From NCBI GenBank assembly GCA_910579145.1, contig CAJTTQ010000044.1, forward strand, positions 1-23,204: a stretch of 23,204 bases of DNA, read 5' to 3'. The notes under the pieces were generated by a model. The model was not told the origin of the DNA. It saw only the letters and a list, made by a program, of their open reading frames with translations, and ran no database searches. How positions within the stretch are numbered: the stretch's first letter is position 1; each line of letters begins with the position of its first letter. Position numbers and translations under genes: made by a program. This document shows positions 1-6,733 of the stretch, piece by piece. The stretch is from an uncultured Eubacterium sp. (GTDB lineage Bacteria; Bacillota; Clostridia; Lachnospirales; Lachnospiraceae).

Positions 1-141
1 AATATCAAAAATAGGAAAATTGCCAAAAGCTATTGTATAAGTTTTGTTTAACTTATGAACTCAGTATAGAACATAAATGTGAATAAATCATGTTCAAAAT
101 AACGAATTTTTGTGAACGTTCTGTTAAACATCATTCACATT
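1..141. other. AT-rich intergenic region with long inverted repeat
   Basis: No gene is visible here. The region is clearly more AT-rich than the rest of the window. It holds a perfect 10-bp inverted repeat, aaatgtgaat at 75-84 and attcacattt at 133-142, whose right arm runs one base into the niaR stop codon. Inside it are gaacat/atgttc (69-74 and 90-95) and gttca/tgaac pairs. A second hairpin, ataagtt/aacttat, lies around 38-57. The large repeat could stop niaR transcription or be an operator for a gene left of the window. It has no clear T tract, so a simple intrinsic terminator is doubtful. Confidence 0.45.
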
Positions 142-666
142 TCAGTCACTATTTTTCCTGATCAGATAGTTTTTCTCGTTTAGCGCTTCCTCGATCATAT
201 CCAGCGTTTCCTCTGAATCTGCCGATACCGTATGATAATGATAATCCGAGGTTATATTTTTGAGCGGTGTCGATTTCCCACTCTTGATTCCCTGTATAAA
301 TTCCATGACATCCCTGCTCGTCCGTATATTCAGATCGACCTGAACCCTTCCGTACACTTTGTGGTTCACAAAATCGTTCTCCACTACCCCGCCGTAATAG
401 ACGATGGTATTCAATTCGTCCTCGGTCTGCTCATCGGTGTTACACATTTTAAATACACGGCTGGCACTGCCTCCTGTGCCGCCGCGCAGCATATACCCCC
501 GGTTCGTCGAAACAATATCCATATGGGCAGCACGGAGTATCGCAATATCCTGTACGATCACCTGGCGGCTGACATGAAACTCGGAAGCCAGCTTGTTCCC
601 TGATACCGGTGTTTTCTTTTCGCGCAGTTCCCGCAAAATCGCGTCCCGTCGCTCACTACCGCACAT
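142..666 (-). CDS. niaR: NiaR-type transcriptional repressor of NAD synthesis (HTH + 3H domain)
   Basis: Predicted niacin-responsive repressor of NAD biosynthesis and niacin uptake genes; cytoplasmic DNA-binding protein of 174 residues. Residues 5-60 form a winged HTH of the type 11 family (GNKLASEFHVSRQVIVQDI). Residues 70-170 fit the 3H ligand/metal-binding domain, with TEDEL at 81-85, NHKVYG at 101-106 and HYH at 143-145. The ATG at 666 was chosen because an in-frame GTG four codons upstream lies inside the ribosome binding site (AGAGGTGATC). It is the last gene after nadA, nadB and nadC, 46 bases behind nadC, so the repressor is probably autoregulated. Oddity: family members usually have a Lys-His before TEEEL, and this protein has Cys-Asn at 75-76, so one presumed metal ligand may be missing. 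The family call is firm; the ligand point is from memory. Confidence 0.9.
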   Translation of the reverse strand: MCGSERRDAILRELREKKTPVSGNKLASEFHVSRQVIVQDIAILRAAHMDIVSTNRGYMLRGGTGGSASRVFKMCNTDEQTEDELNTIVYYGGVVENDFVNHKVYGRVQVDLNIRTSRDVMEFIQGIKSGKSTPLKNITSDYHYHTVSADSEETLDMIEEALNEKNYLIRKNSD

Positions 667-712
667 CGTTCTGATCACCTCTTTCCCTACGAAAGTTTCC
701 TTATAGAAGTTC

Positions 713-1567
713 TTATTCTACCGGATGCAGATTTTTCAGGGATATGTCTAAGATCGGCGCGGAATGTGTCAATGCTCCGCTGGAGATATAATCCACTCCG
801 ATCTCGACCAAATGTTTCACATTTTCCTTTGTCACATTTCCCGAACATTCCGTTTGGGCTCTGCCGCCGATCAGCTTCACGGCCTCACGCATTTCTTCCG
901 CGGACATATTATCTAACATGATAATATCCGCTCCGGCATCCGCCGCCTCACGGACCATATCTAAGTTCTCCACTTCCACTTCGATCTTTCTCACAAACGG
1001 CGCGTATTCCTTCGCCATCCGCACCGCCTGGCTGACGCCTCCGGCAGCGCCGATATGGTTATCTTTGAGCAGAACCCCGTCCGAAAGATTGTAACGGTGG
1101 TTGTACCCCCCACCGACTTTCACGGCATATTTTTCAAAAATACGCATGTTTGGCGTCGTCTTCCTCGTATCCAGAAGTTTCGTCCCCGACCCTTCTAACA
1201 ATTTCGCGACTTCACTCGTATACGTGGCGATCCCGCTCATGCGCTGGAGATAATTCAGCGCCACCCGTTCCCCCGAGAGCAGCACCCGAATATCTCCGGT
1301 CAGAACTGCCATGACCTGGCCACTCGTGACAGCGTCCCCGTCGTTACAACTGAATTTGATCTCAACCGTTTCGTCGAGCAGGCGAAATACCCTGGCAAAC
1401 ACCTCGAGTCCGGCGATGATCCCATCCTGTTTGCAGATCAGCTGCACCTCTCCTTTTTTCGCGTCCGGCATAACGGCATTTGTCGTAATATCCTCACTCG
1501 TAATATCTTCCTGCAGTGCCAGCCGGATCAAATGGTCTGCCTGCAGATTCATGGTGATCCCGTTCAT
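713..1567 (-). CDS. nadC: Nicotinate-nucleotide pyrophosphorylase (quinolinate phosphoribosyltransferase)
   Basis: Converts quinolinate and PRPP to nicotinate mononucleotide, CO2 and pyrophosphate, the third step of de novo NAD synthesis. The 284 residues match the usual length. Visible motifs are LNYLQRMSGIAT, the PRPP/quinolinate-binding LLDTRKTTP, KYAVKVGGGYNHR, LLKDNHI, the VEVEN strand, ADIIMLDNMS, and the phosphate-binding end ISSGALTHSAP. The start ATG overlaps the nadB stop as ATGA (1564-1567), with GGAGGAAAACG in front, so translation is probably coupled to nadB. A second in-frame ATG five codons later is less well placed. It is followed by niaR on the same strand. Confidence 0.97.
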   Translation of the reverse strand: MNGITMNLQADHLIRLALQEDITSEDITTNAVMPDAKKGEVQLICKQDGIIAGLEVFARVFRLLDETVEIKFSCNDGDAVTSGQVMAVLTGDIRVLLSGERVALNYLQRMSGIATYTSEVAKLLEGSGTKLLDTRKTTPNMRIFEKYAVKVGGGYNHRYNLSDGVLLKDNHIGAAGGVSQAVRMAKEYAPFVRKIEVEVENLDMVREAADAGADIIMLDNMSAEEMREAVKLIGGRAQTECSGNVTKENVKHLVEIGVDYISSGALTHSAPILDISLKNLHPVE

Positions 1568-2865
1568 CGTTTTCCTCCATTCTCTCTTCGCTTCTGTCTC
1601 GCCTTCTCAATCTCCTGTAGGACAATTTCCCTATACTGTTCCCTCAGCCTTTCCGTATCCGCGTACGATGCCAGATCGACCCGCGGCTCATGCGGTATAT
1701 GTCCGTGCCCCGACGCGATCTTCTGCGCCGCCCTCTTCGCAAATACGAGGCTTTCGAGCAGAGAGTTGCTGGCGAGGCGGTTCGCCCCGTGAACCCCGTT
1801 ACAGCTCGTCTCCCCGATCGCGTAAAGATGACGCATCGACGTTTTGCTGTCGGCATCGACCCAGATGCCTCCCATAAAATAATGCTGCGCCGGAACGACA
1901 GGAATCGGCTCTTTTGTCACGTCGTACCCCTCTTCCCGGCACCGGCTGCATATATTGGGAAAATGTCCCTCGATCTCCTCCTTCGGGATCGGTGCCAAAC
2001 TAAGCCACACGTACGGCATACCGTCCTTTTCCATCTGCTCGTACACCTTCTGCGTCAGGATATCCCGGGGCAGAAGCTCGTCCACAAACCGTTCGCCTGC
2101 CTTATTTAACAAAACAGCGCCCTCTCCCCGCACCGACTCGGATATGAGGAACCGGCGGCCCGGTTTTTCCGAATACAGCGTCGTCGGATGTATCTGTATA
2201 TAGTCTATATTTTCCAGTTCGATCTGATGCTTTACCGCGATTGCGAGCGCGTCGCCTGTCATATGCTGAAAATTCGTGGTATGCTCAAAGAGGCCGCCCA
2301 GACCGCCGCAGGCCAAAACCGTATGATCGGCCCGCACGGAAAAAACCGTTCCATCCCCGTCTACCGCAATGGCGCCAAAACACGTATTGTTCTCCGTTAT
2401 CAGATCGATCATCGTCGTGTGTTCGCAGATCGTCACATTGGGAAGCTGCTGCACGGCACGCAGGAGCTTTCCCGTGATCTCCTTTCCTGTGGCATCCTCA
2501 TGAAACAGGATGCGGGGCGTCGAATGCCCTCCCTCCCTCGTAAAAATAAGGGAGCCGTGGTCATTCTCAAAATCCACGCCATATAAAATAAGTTCATCAA
2601 TGATCTTCCGGGAAGACCGGATCATGATCTCCACCGATTCTTTCCGGTTTTCGTGATGGCCCGCTTTCATCGTGTCCTCAAAATAGCTGGCATAATCATC
2701 CTCTGATTTCAATACGCAGATCCCGCCCTGCGCCAGATAGGAATCGCTGTTTTTCACATCATCTTTTGAGAGGATCAGAATCTTCTTATCCCTCGGAAGG
2801 TGGAGCGCACAAAACAATCCCGCGGCCCCGCTCCCTACAATTAAAATATCTGCTTTTTTCTTCAT
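1564..2865 (-). CDS. nadB: L-aspartate oxidase
   Basis: FAD enzyme that oxidises L-aspartate to iminoaspartate, the substrate NadA condenses with dihydroxyacetone phosphate. It has 433 residues from the ATG at 2865. The Rossmann FAD motif GSGAAG is at 11-16. The succinate dehydrogenase/aspartate oxidase signatures follow (SYLAQGGI, REGGHSTPRI, the HPTTLY strand, ESVRGEGA, HYFMGGIWVD, HGANRLASNSLLE). It is about 100 residues shorter than the E. coli and B. subtilis enzymes because the C-terminal helical domain is reduced. The core and Arg/Ser motifs are intact, so I read this as a short family variant, not a broken gene. An in-frame ATG at 2922 would add 19 residues encoded by the repeat element upstream, but it has no ribosome binding site. 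The stop overlaps the nadC start. Confidence 0.95.
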   Translation of the reverse strand: MKKKADILIVGSGAAGLFCALHLPRDKKILILSKDDVKNSDSYLAQGGICVLKSEDDYASYFEDTMKAGHHENRKESVEIMIRSSRKIIDELILYGVDFENDHGSLIFTREGGHSTPRILFHEDATGKEITGKLLRAVQQLPNVTICEHTTMIDLITENNTCFGAIAVDGDGTVFSVRADHTVLACGGLGGLFEHTTNFQHMTGDALAIAVKHQIELENIDYIQIHPTTLYSEKPGRRFLISESVRGEGAVLLNKAGERFVDELLPRDILTQKVYEQMEKDGMPYVWLSLAPIPKEEIEGHFPNICSRCREEGYDVTKEPIPVVPAQHYFMGGIWVDADSKTSMRHLYAIGETSCNGVHGANRLASNSLLESLVFAKRAAQKIASGHGHIPHEPRVDLASYADTERLREQYREIVLQEIEKARQKRRENGGKR

Positions 2866-2894
2866 GCGGATACCTGTGCCTTTCTTCGTGACAG

Positions 2895-2914
2895 TAGTAG
2901 TTCTATTCACACTT
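2895..2914 (-). repeat. 20-bp direct repeat, copy B (nadB side)
   Basis: The plus strand reads TAGTAGTTCTATTCACACTT, identical to 3046-3065. This copy lies just upstream of nadB. Together the two copies bound 131 bp of hairpins. This is the layout expected of an insertion with a duplicated target or of a tandem structured element. Confidence 0.85.
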
Positions 2915-3045
2915 CCAAACATGCCGCCGCAGGCGGCACAAACAATACTTGAATTAGCGGCGTAGAATCCGCTTTGCGGATTCTACCAGTGTGAATAGGC
3001 AGCTCTGCTGCCGTAGAACTCCTTAGCTTTCGTTTTTTGAAAGCT
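2915..3045 (-). repeat. Hairpin-rich REP/MITE-like element or structured RNA between nadA and nadB
   Basis: Four perfect hairpins are packed into 131 bp. They are tgccgcc/ggcggca (2922-2938, 3-base loop), gtagaatccgc/gcggattctac (2962-2986, 11-bp stem, 3-base loop), ggcagc/gctgcc (2998-3012, 3-base loop) and agctttc/gaaagct (3025-3045). An outer stem agtgtgaata (2988-2997) pairs with tattcacact (3055-3064) and tagaact (3014-3020) pairs with agttcta (3050-3056), so 2988-3064 can fold as a three-way junction. It has no coding capacity. Removing one repeat unit (151 bp) would leave a normal 41-base gap between nadA and nadB. Whether it is a mobile palindromic element or a regulator is open. Confidence 0.7.
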
Positions 3046-3065
3046 TAGTAGTTCTATTCACACTT
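3046..3065 (-). repeat. 20-bp direct repeat, copy A (overlaps nadA 3' end)
   Basis: Identical to 2895-2914. It includes the last codons and TGA stop of nadA (3058-3060), so this copy is probably the original host sequence and the other the duplicate, if the element was inserted. Part of it also forms the outer stem of the hairpin cluster. Confidence 0.85.
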
Positions 3066-3981
3066 TTCCGAGCTCGAGCATATTCGTCAATGGTGCGTTC
3101 GCCTGTTTTCTCAGTTGATCGCTGATTTCCACATCGTTTGCGTCCTCTTCGAGTACATGGATGATCTTGTCCAATGTAATCTTTTTCATATCCGGGCAGA
3201 TCTGGTCCTCCATGACCGGATGGAATGATTTTCCAGGGCATTTGTTCACAAGTTCGTAAAACACGCCGATTTCCGTACAAACGATATAATCCGTCCCGCT
3301 GCTGCCCCTGGCGTGATCGATGATCCCGGATGTGCTTCCGATATAATCGGCCAGTTCGAGCACCTCTTTGATACATTCCGGATGGGCGAGCACTTCTGCG
3401 GACGGATATTTTTCTTTCGCGGCCCTCACCGCCTCAGCAGTCATCTGCGCATGTACCGGACAATACCCGTCATTGACGATCACGTTTTTTTCGGGCACCT
3501 GCTCCGCTACATAGCGGCCCAGGTTTCCGTCCGGGATAAAATATATATTCTGATTGGGGAGCGCCTTTACAATTTTCACCGCGTTGGAAGATGTCACGCA
3601 CACATCCGACCATTTTTTTAGTTCCGCGGTTGAATTGATATAACAAACCACGGCCAAGTCCTCATACGTATCCCGCATCGCCTGAATTCGTTTCTCATCC
3701 GCCATATGCGCCATCGGACAGTCTGCCGTCATATCCGGCATCCGTACATTTTTACCGGGATTCAGTATTTTTGCGCTCTCTCCCATAAAAGAAACACCGC
3801 AAAAAACGATGGTTTTTGCTTCGACCTCTGTCGCCACCTGGCTCAGATAAAATGAATCGCCGATAAAATCTGCGACCTCCTGAACCTCGTCATTTACGTA
3901 ATAATGGGCAAGCACAACTGCGTCCTTTTCTTTTTTCAAACGATGGATCCTATCTTTCAGTTCGTTCACAATTCCCCTCAT
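3058..3981 (-). CDS. nadA: Quinolinate synthase (type A, [4Fe-4S])
   Basis: Condenses iminoaspartate with dihydroxyacetone phosphate to quinolinate; oxygen-sensitive iron-sulfur enzyme of the cytoplasm. The 307 residues match the short NadA class. The three expected cluster cysteines are C88 (ADCPMAH), C174 (GYCPVHAQ) and C262 (ICPDMKK), with spacings typical of the family. Other motifs are LAHYYV, GDSFYLSQ, GVSFMGESAKIL, the TSSNAV turn and HPECIKEV. First gene of the nad operon, about 42 bases behind the predicted transcription start. The ATG at 3981 has only a weak Shine-Dalgarno. A GTG four codons in is preceded by GAGGGG at short spacing and could be the true start, with little effect on the protein. 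The stop codon lies inside the 20-bp direct repeat. Confidence 0.96.
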   Translation of the reverse strand: MRGIVNELKDRIHRLKKEKDAVVLAHYYVNDEVQEVADFIGDSFYLSQVATEVEAKTIVFCGVSFMGESAKILNPGKNVRMPDMTADCPMAHMADEKRIQAMRDTYEDLAVVCYINSTAELKKWSDVCVTSSNAVKIVKALPNQNIYFIPDGNLGRYVAEQVPEKNVIVNDGYCPVHAQMTAEAVRAAKEKYPSAEVLAHPECIKEVLELADYIGSTSGIIDHARGSSGTDYIVCTEIGVFYELVNKCPGKSFHPVMEDQICPDMKKITLDKIIHVLEEDANDVEISDQLRKQANAPLTNMLELGKV

Positions 3982-4029
3982 TTCTGCTTTTGTGCGCGCA
4001 TATGCTGCACGCAGCTTCTGTTTCCATCT

Positions 4030-4067
4030 ATCTTAACACAAAACTTTACAGCTGACAAGACAGAAAG
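4030..4067 (-). promoter_or_regulatory. nadA operon promoter with candidate NiaR operator
   Basis: On the minus strand a -35 TTGTCA (4053-4058) and -10 TAAGAT (4030-4035) are separated by exactly 17 bases. An imperfect dyad, ctttacagct...gacagaaag on the plus strand (4044-4067), covers the -35. As niaR is the last gene of this operon, the dyad is a natural operator candidate. I could not compare it with a NiaR site matrix, so the operator part is inference and the promoter part is the firmer call. Confidence 0.65.
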
Positions 4068-4083
4068 TATCCTTTTCCCATGC

Positions 4084-4112
4084 TTGAAAAATTTAAAAAA
4101 ATGTGGTACTGT
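4084..4112 (+). promoter_or_regulatory. Promoter for the chemoreceptor gene
   Basis: -35 TTGAAA (4084-4089) and -10 TACTGT (4107-4112) are 17 bases apart, back to back with the nad promoter. The predicted start near 4119 gives a leader of about 90 bases. A GC-rich hairpin can form at 4127-4158 (ccgcc/ggcgg outside, gcgc/gcgc inside) in otherwise AT-rich sequence. No known riboswitch core was recognised. Confidence 0.5.
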
Positions 4113-4207
4113 ATTTTCGGATGTGTCCGCCAGCGCGCTTTCCGGCGCAGTACGGCGGCCATACAAATTAATTTTAGCCTGTAAAATGAATGAAAGGAAT
4201 GTGAGAA

Positions 4208-6187
4208 ATGAAACAAACAAAAAAAGACAAGATCAAAATCAAAAAAAGCATTCGGGTTAAAGTTATGACAATGACGTTTATCATCGTCGTTGGTGTTATG
4301 CTCGTGTGTACCACGATCCTGCGATACTCCATGAGGGATCTGACAAAATCCATCCTGCTGGATGTACTGCAGCCAACCACGGGGCAGTCTGCAAAAGCAG
4401 TCGCATCAGACATCCACCTGATGGCAGACCGAATGATGAATCTGGCAGCGGATCAGCGGCTCACCGTAAAAAATCCGAGTCAGGAGGACATAACAGCTGT
4501 TCTCAAACAGGCACGTAATACATATGAGTTCTATGGGATCGGCGTCTATGATACGGAGGGAAATGTTCTCACGATGGATGGTGAAATAGACAAAAGTTTT
4601 TCCGGAACACATTGGTTCAGCCAGCTGCTAGAAACAGATAACCTGACGATCGAGGATCCCATTATTACGGAGGACTATATCGGTATTCCGATGGGGATGC
4701 CCATTAAATCAGAAGGAAACACAACATCCTATCTGCTTGGCATTTATAAGTATGATATGCTGAATGATGTCCTGAATGCCATTCACATTGGAAAAAGCGG
4801 TATGGCGCTGATCCTCAATGAGGATGGAAAAATCGTAGGACATCCCGATAAAGAGGTCGTACGTCAGGAGTTAAACATCTATGACCTCGATAAAACAGAG
4901 TCCGCACACCAGATATTTGACCGTATGCTTACCGGGGAAACCGGTTCTGGCGAGGGAATCTTTAACAACCAAGAGGCTTATGTGGCTTTTTGCCCCGTGC
5001 GCGGAACACGCTGGTCATTCGCCGTTCAGGTTCCAAAGACGGATTATATGGAAGTTACCAACACCGCTATCCGAAATACCATGATCGCAACCTTTTCCGC
5101 TCTCGGCGCTGCCTTAATCTTTATCTGGATCGTCATGACCGTAATTTCGGGTCAGCTGAAACGGGCGATCACCCGCATGAACGGATTTTCCAAAGGCGAC
5201 TTAAAATCTCCTATTGAGGTGAAAAACTCCGGCGATGAAGCGGAGTATCTTTCCAGGACTTTAAAGACAACGATAGAAAGTATTAACGGTTACTTAAATG
5301 AGATCAAGCGGGTTTTGGACGATATTTCCAATGGAAACCTGAATACGTCTGCCGATGGGGATTATCAGGGTGATTTTGTGGTGGTAAAAGAAACTTTGAC
5401 CCATATTATCGTTTCCCTAAACCAAATTATGAAACAGATCAGCCAGACAGCAGATCAACTGATGGAAACCGCCCAGAATATGGGTACTCAGTCAGAAGAA
5501 CTGCATCAGGCCGCATCCCGCCAGACGCTGTTCATGGATGAATTGAACAGCGAAGTGGGATTGATCCAGGCAAATCTGAATGAAGTGACGGATAATACAA
5601 AAGAAACCCGACAGCGGGCGGATGAAATTGCGGAACAGATCGAAAACGGCGATGAAAGAATGCAGGACCTCCGGACCGCTATGGAAGCAATTAGTAAGAA
5701 CGCCGAGGATATTGATAAGATCAGTAAACTGATAGAGGAAATTTCCAAACAGACAAACATCCTAGCTCTCAACGCAGCCGTAGAAGCCAACAGAGCCGGC
5801 GAACACGGAAAAGGGTTTGCCGTCGTGGCAGAAGAAATCCGGCTTTTGGCAGAACAGAGTGAAGAAGCAGCTAAAAACACCGTAACGATGATCGAAACTT
5901 CCGGCAGTTTAATCGCGGAAGGAGTGGATCTGACTGCTAAAACATCGGAAGCATTAGAAAATATCAGTAAAAGCTCGGATGACGTGACACGTATTACAAA
6001 GCGTCTGTCTGAGACAATGGATGTACAGGCAGCCTCTCTTTACAAGATCACTGGCAGCATCGGAGAAATGTCTCAGATAACCGAGCAGAATTCACAATGC
6101 GCGGAACATACGGCGGACGCCAGCGCGAAACTCAAACAGGAAGCTGCCAAATTGAAAAAACTACTGGAAAAGTTTAAATTTCACTAA
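4208..6187 (+). CDS. Methyl-accepting chemotaxis protein with extracytoplasmic Cache-type sensor
   Basis: Membrane chemoreceptor feeding CheW/CheA; 659 residues. A very basic N-terminus (1-19) precedes TM1 (about 20-38). Residues 40-288 form an outside sensor of the dCache kind, with the membrane-distal part around 100-185 and a membrane-proximal part including IGKSGMALILNEDGKIVGHP (194-213). TM2 is about 291-314, then HAMP (315-370) and a second HAMP-like stretch to about 410. The long coiled coil carries the highly conserved signalling tip at 512-546 (SKQTNILALNAAVEANRAGE). There is no C-terminal CheR-docking pentapeptide; it ends in FKFH. The ribosome binding site is AAAGGA, nine bases from ATG. 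It lies 27 bases before a flavin-binding lipoprotein, which suggests joint expression. The ligand is unknown. Confidence 0.93.
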   Translation: MKQTKKDKIKIKKSIRVKVMTMTFIIVVGVMLVCTTILRYSMRDLTKSILLDVLQPTTGQSAKAVASDIHLMADRMMNLAADQRLTVKNPSQEDITAVLKQARNTYEFYGIGVYDTEGNVLTMDGEIDKSFSGTHWFSQLLETDNLTIEDPIITEDYIGIPMGMPIKSEGNTTSYLLGIYKYDMLNDVLNAIHIGKSGMALILNEDGKIVGHPDKEVVRQELNIYDLDKTESAHQIFDRMLTGETGSGEGIFNNQEAYVAFCPVRGTRWSFAVQVPKTDYMEVTNTAIRNTMIATFSALGAALIFIWIVMTVISGQLKRAITRMNGFSKGDLKSPIEVKNSGDEAEYLSRTLKTTIESINGYLNEIKRVLDDISNGNLNTSADGDYQGDFVVVKETLTHIIVSLNQIMKQISQTADQLMETAQNMGTQSEELHQAASRQTLFMDELNSEVGLIQANLNEVTDNTKETRQRADEIAEQIENGDERMQDLRTAMEAISKNAEDIDKISKLIEEISKQTNILALNAAVEANRAGEHGKGFAVVAEEIRLLAEQSEEAAKNTVTMIETSGSLIAEGVDLTAKTSEALENISKSSDDVTRITKRLSETMDVQAASLYKITGSIGEMSQITEQNSQCAEHTADASAKLKQEAAKLKKLLEKFKFH

Positions 6188-6214
6188 ATGATCGCTAATC
6201 AGGAGGGAAAACAG

Positions 6215-6667
6215 ATGAAACACAAAATGTTAGCCGTTGTGCTCGTCATGGCTGTTTTGGTACTTGCCGGATGCGGCAACGATCCGGATACATCTCTAAT
6301 GAAGGATGGTACCTACACGGCACAAATGACCAAATACTCCCACGGATGGAGAGAATATGTAACGATCACCGTAAAAAATGCCACGATCGTTACCGCCGAA
6401 TATAACGCGGAGAACCCAAGCGGATTTATCAAAAGCTGGGACAATGCCTACATGAACAATATGAAAACGGTTACCGGCACTTATCCCAATGAGTACACCC
6501 GTTACTACGCCGCATTCCTGATCAACCAAAAAGATGTGCCGTCCATTGATGCCCTTACCGGAGCCACCAGTTCAGGCGCCAATTTTAAACGCCTGACTCA
6601 GGCTGTTATCGACAAAGCTAAATTGGGGGATTCCTCGATCGCATTCGTACAATCAGAAGAAAACTGA
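6215..6667 (+). CDS. FMN-binding domain lipoprotein
   Basis: Small exported lipoprotein of 150 residues. The signal peptide (1-19) ends in lipobox VLAGC with C20 as the lipidated residue. The rest (28-136) fits the FMN-binding domain found in RnfG/NqrC and in extracellular electron transfer lipoproteins. Residues 112-120 (DALTGATSS) match the flavinylation motif, in which ApbE attaches FMN through a phosphoester to the final Thr or Ser. The start at 6215 follows AGGAGGG; an upstream in-frame ATG at 6188 touches the receptor stop and lacks a site. Predicted role: single-domain electron carrier outside the membrane. Its pairing with the chemoreceptor is unusual and may link redox carriers to taxis. 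No partner reductase or apbE is in the window. Confidence 0.85.
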   Translation: MKHKMLAVVLVMAVLVLAGCGNDPDTSLMKDGTYTAQMTKYSHGWREYVTITVKNATIVTAEYNAENPSGFIKSWDNAYMNNMKTVTGTYPNEYTRYYAAFLINQKDVPSIDALTGATSSGANFKRLTQAVIDKAKLGDSSIAFVQSEEN

Positions 6668-6675
6668 GTTACATG

Positions 6676-6725
6676 AAAGGGCTGCCGCACCAGCTAAAAG
6701 TATATAGCTGAGCGGCAGCCCTTTT
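6676..6725. terminator. Bidirectional intrinsic terminator
   Basis: A 13-bp perfect stem, aaagggctgccgc (6676-6688) with gcggcagcccttt (6712-6724), has an inner cagcta/tagctg stem and T-rich ends on both strands. It separates the plus-strand flavin lipoprotein from the minus-strand xylanase and should serve both. Confidence 0.93.
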
Positions 6726-6733
6726 ATATAAAC

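Noticed and set aside
667..678. GTG start for niaR at 678
   Set aside because: This codon is part of the Shine-Dalgarno of the ATG at 666 and has no site of its own.
1564..2865. nadB as a truncated pseudogene because it is short
   Set aside because: The core motifs are intact, the end is coupled to nadC, and the missing part is the variable C-terminal helical domain.
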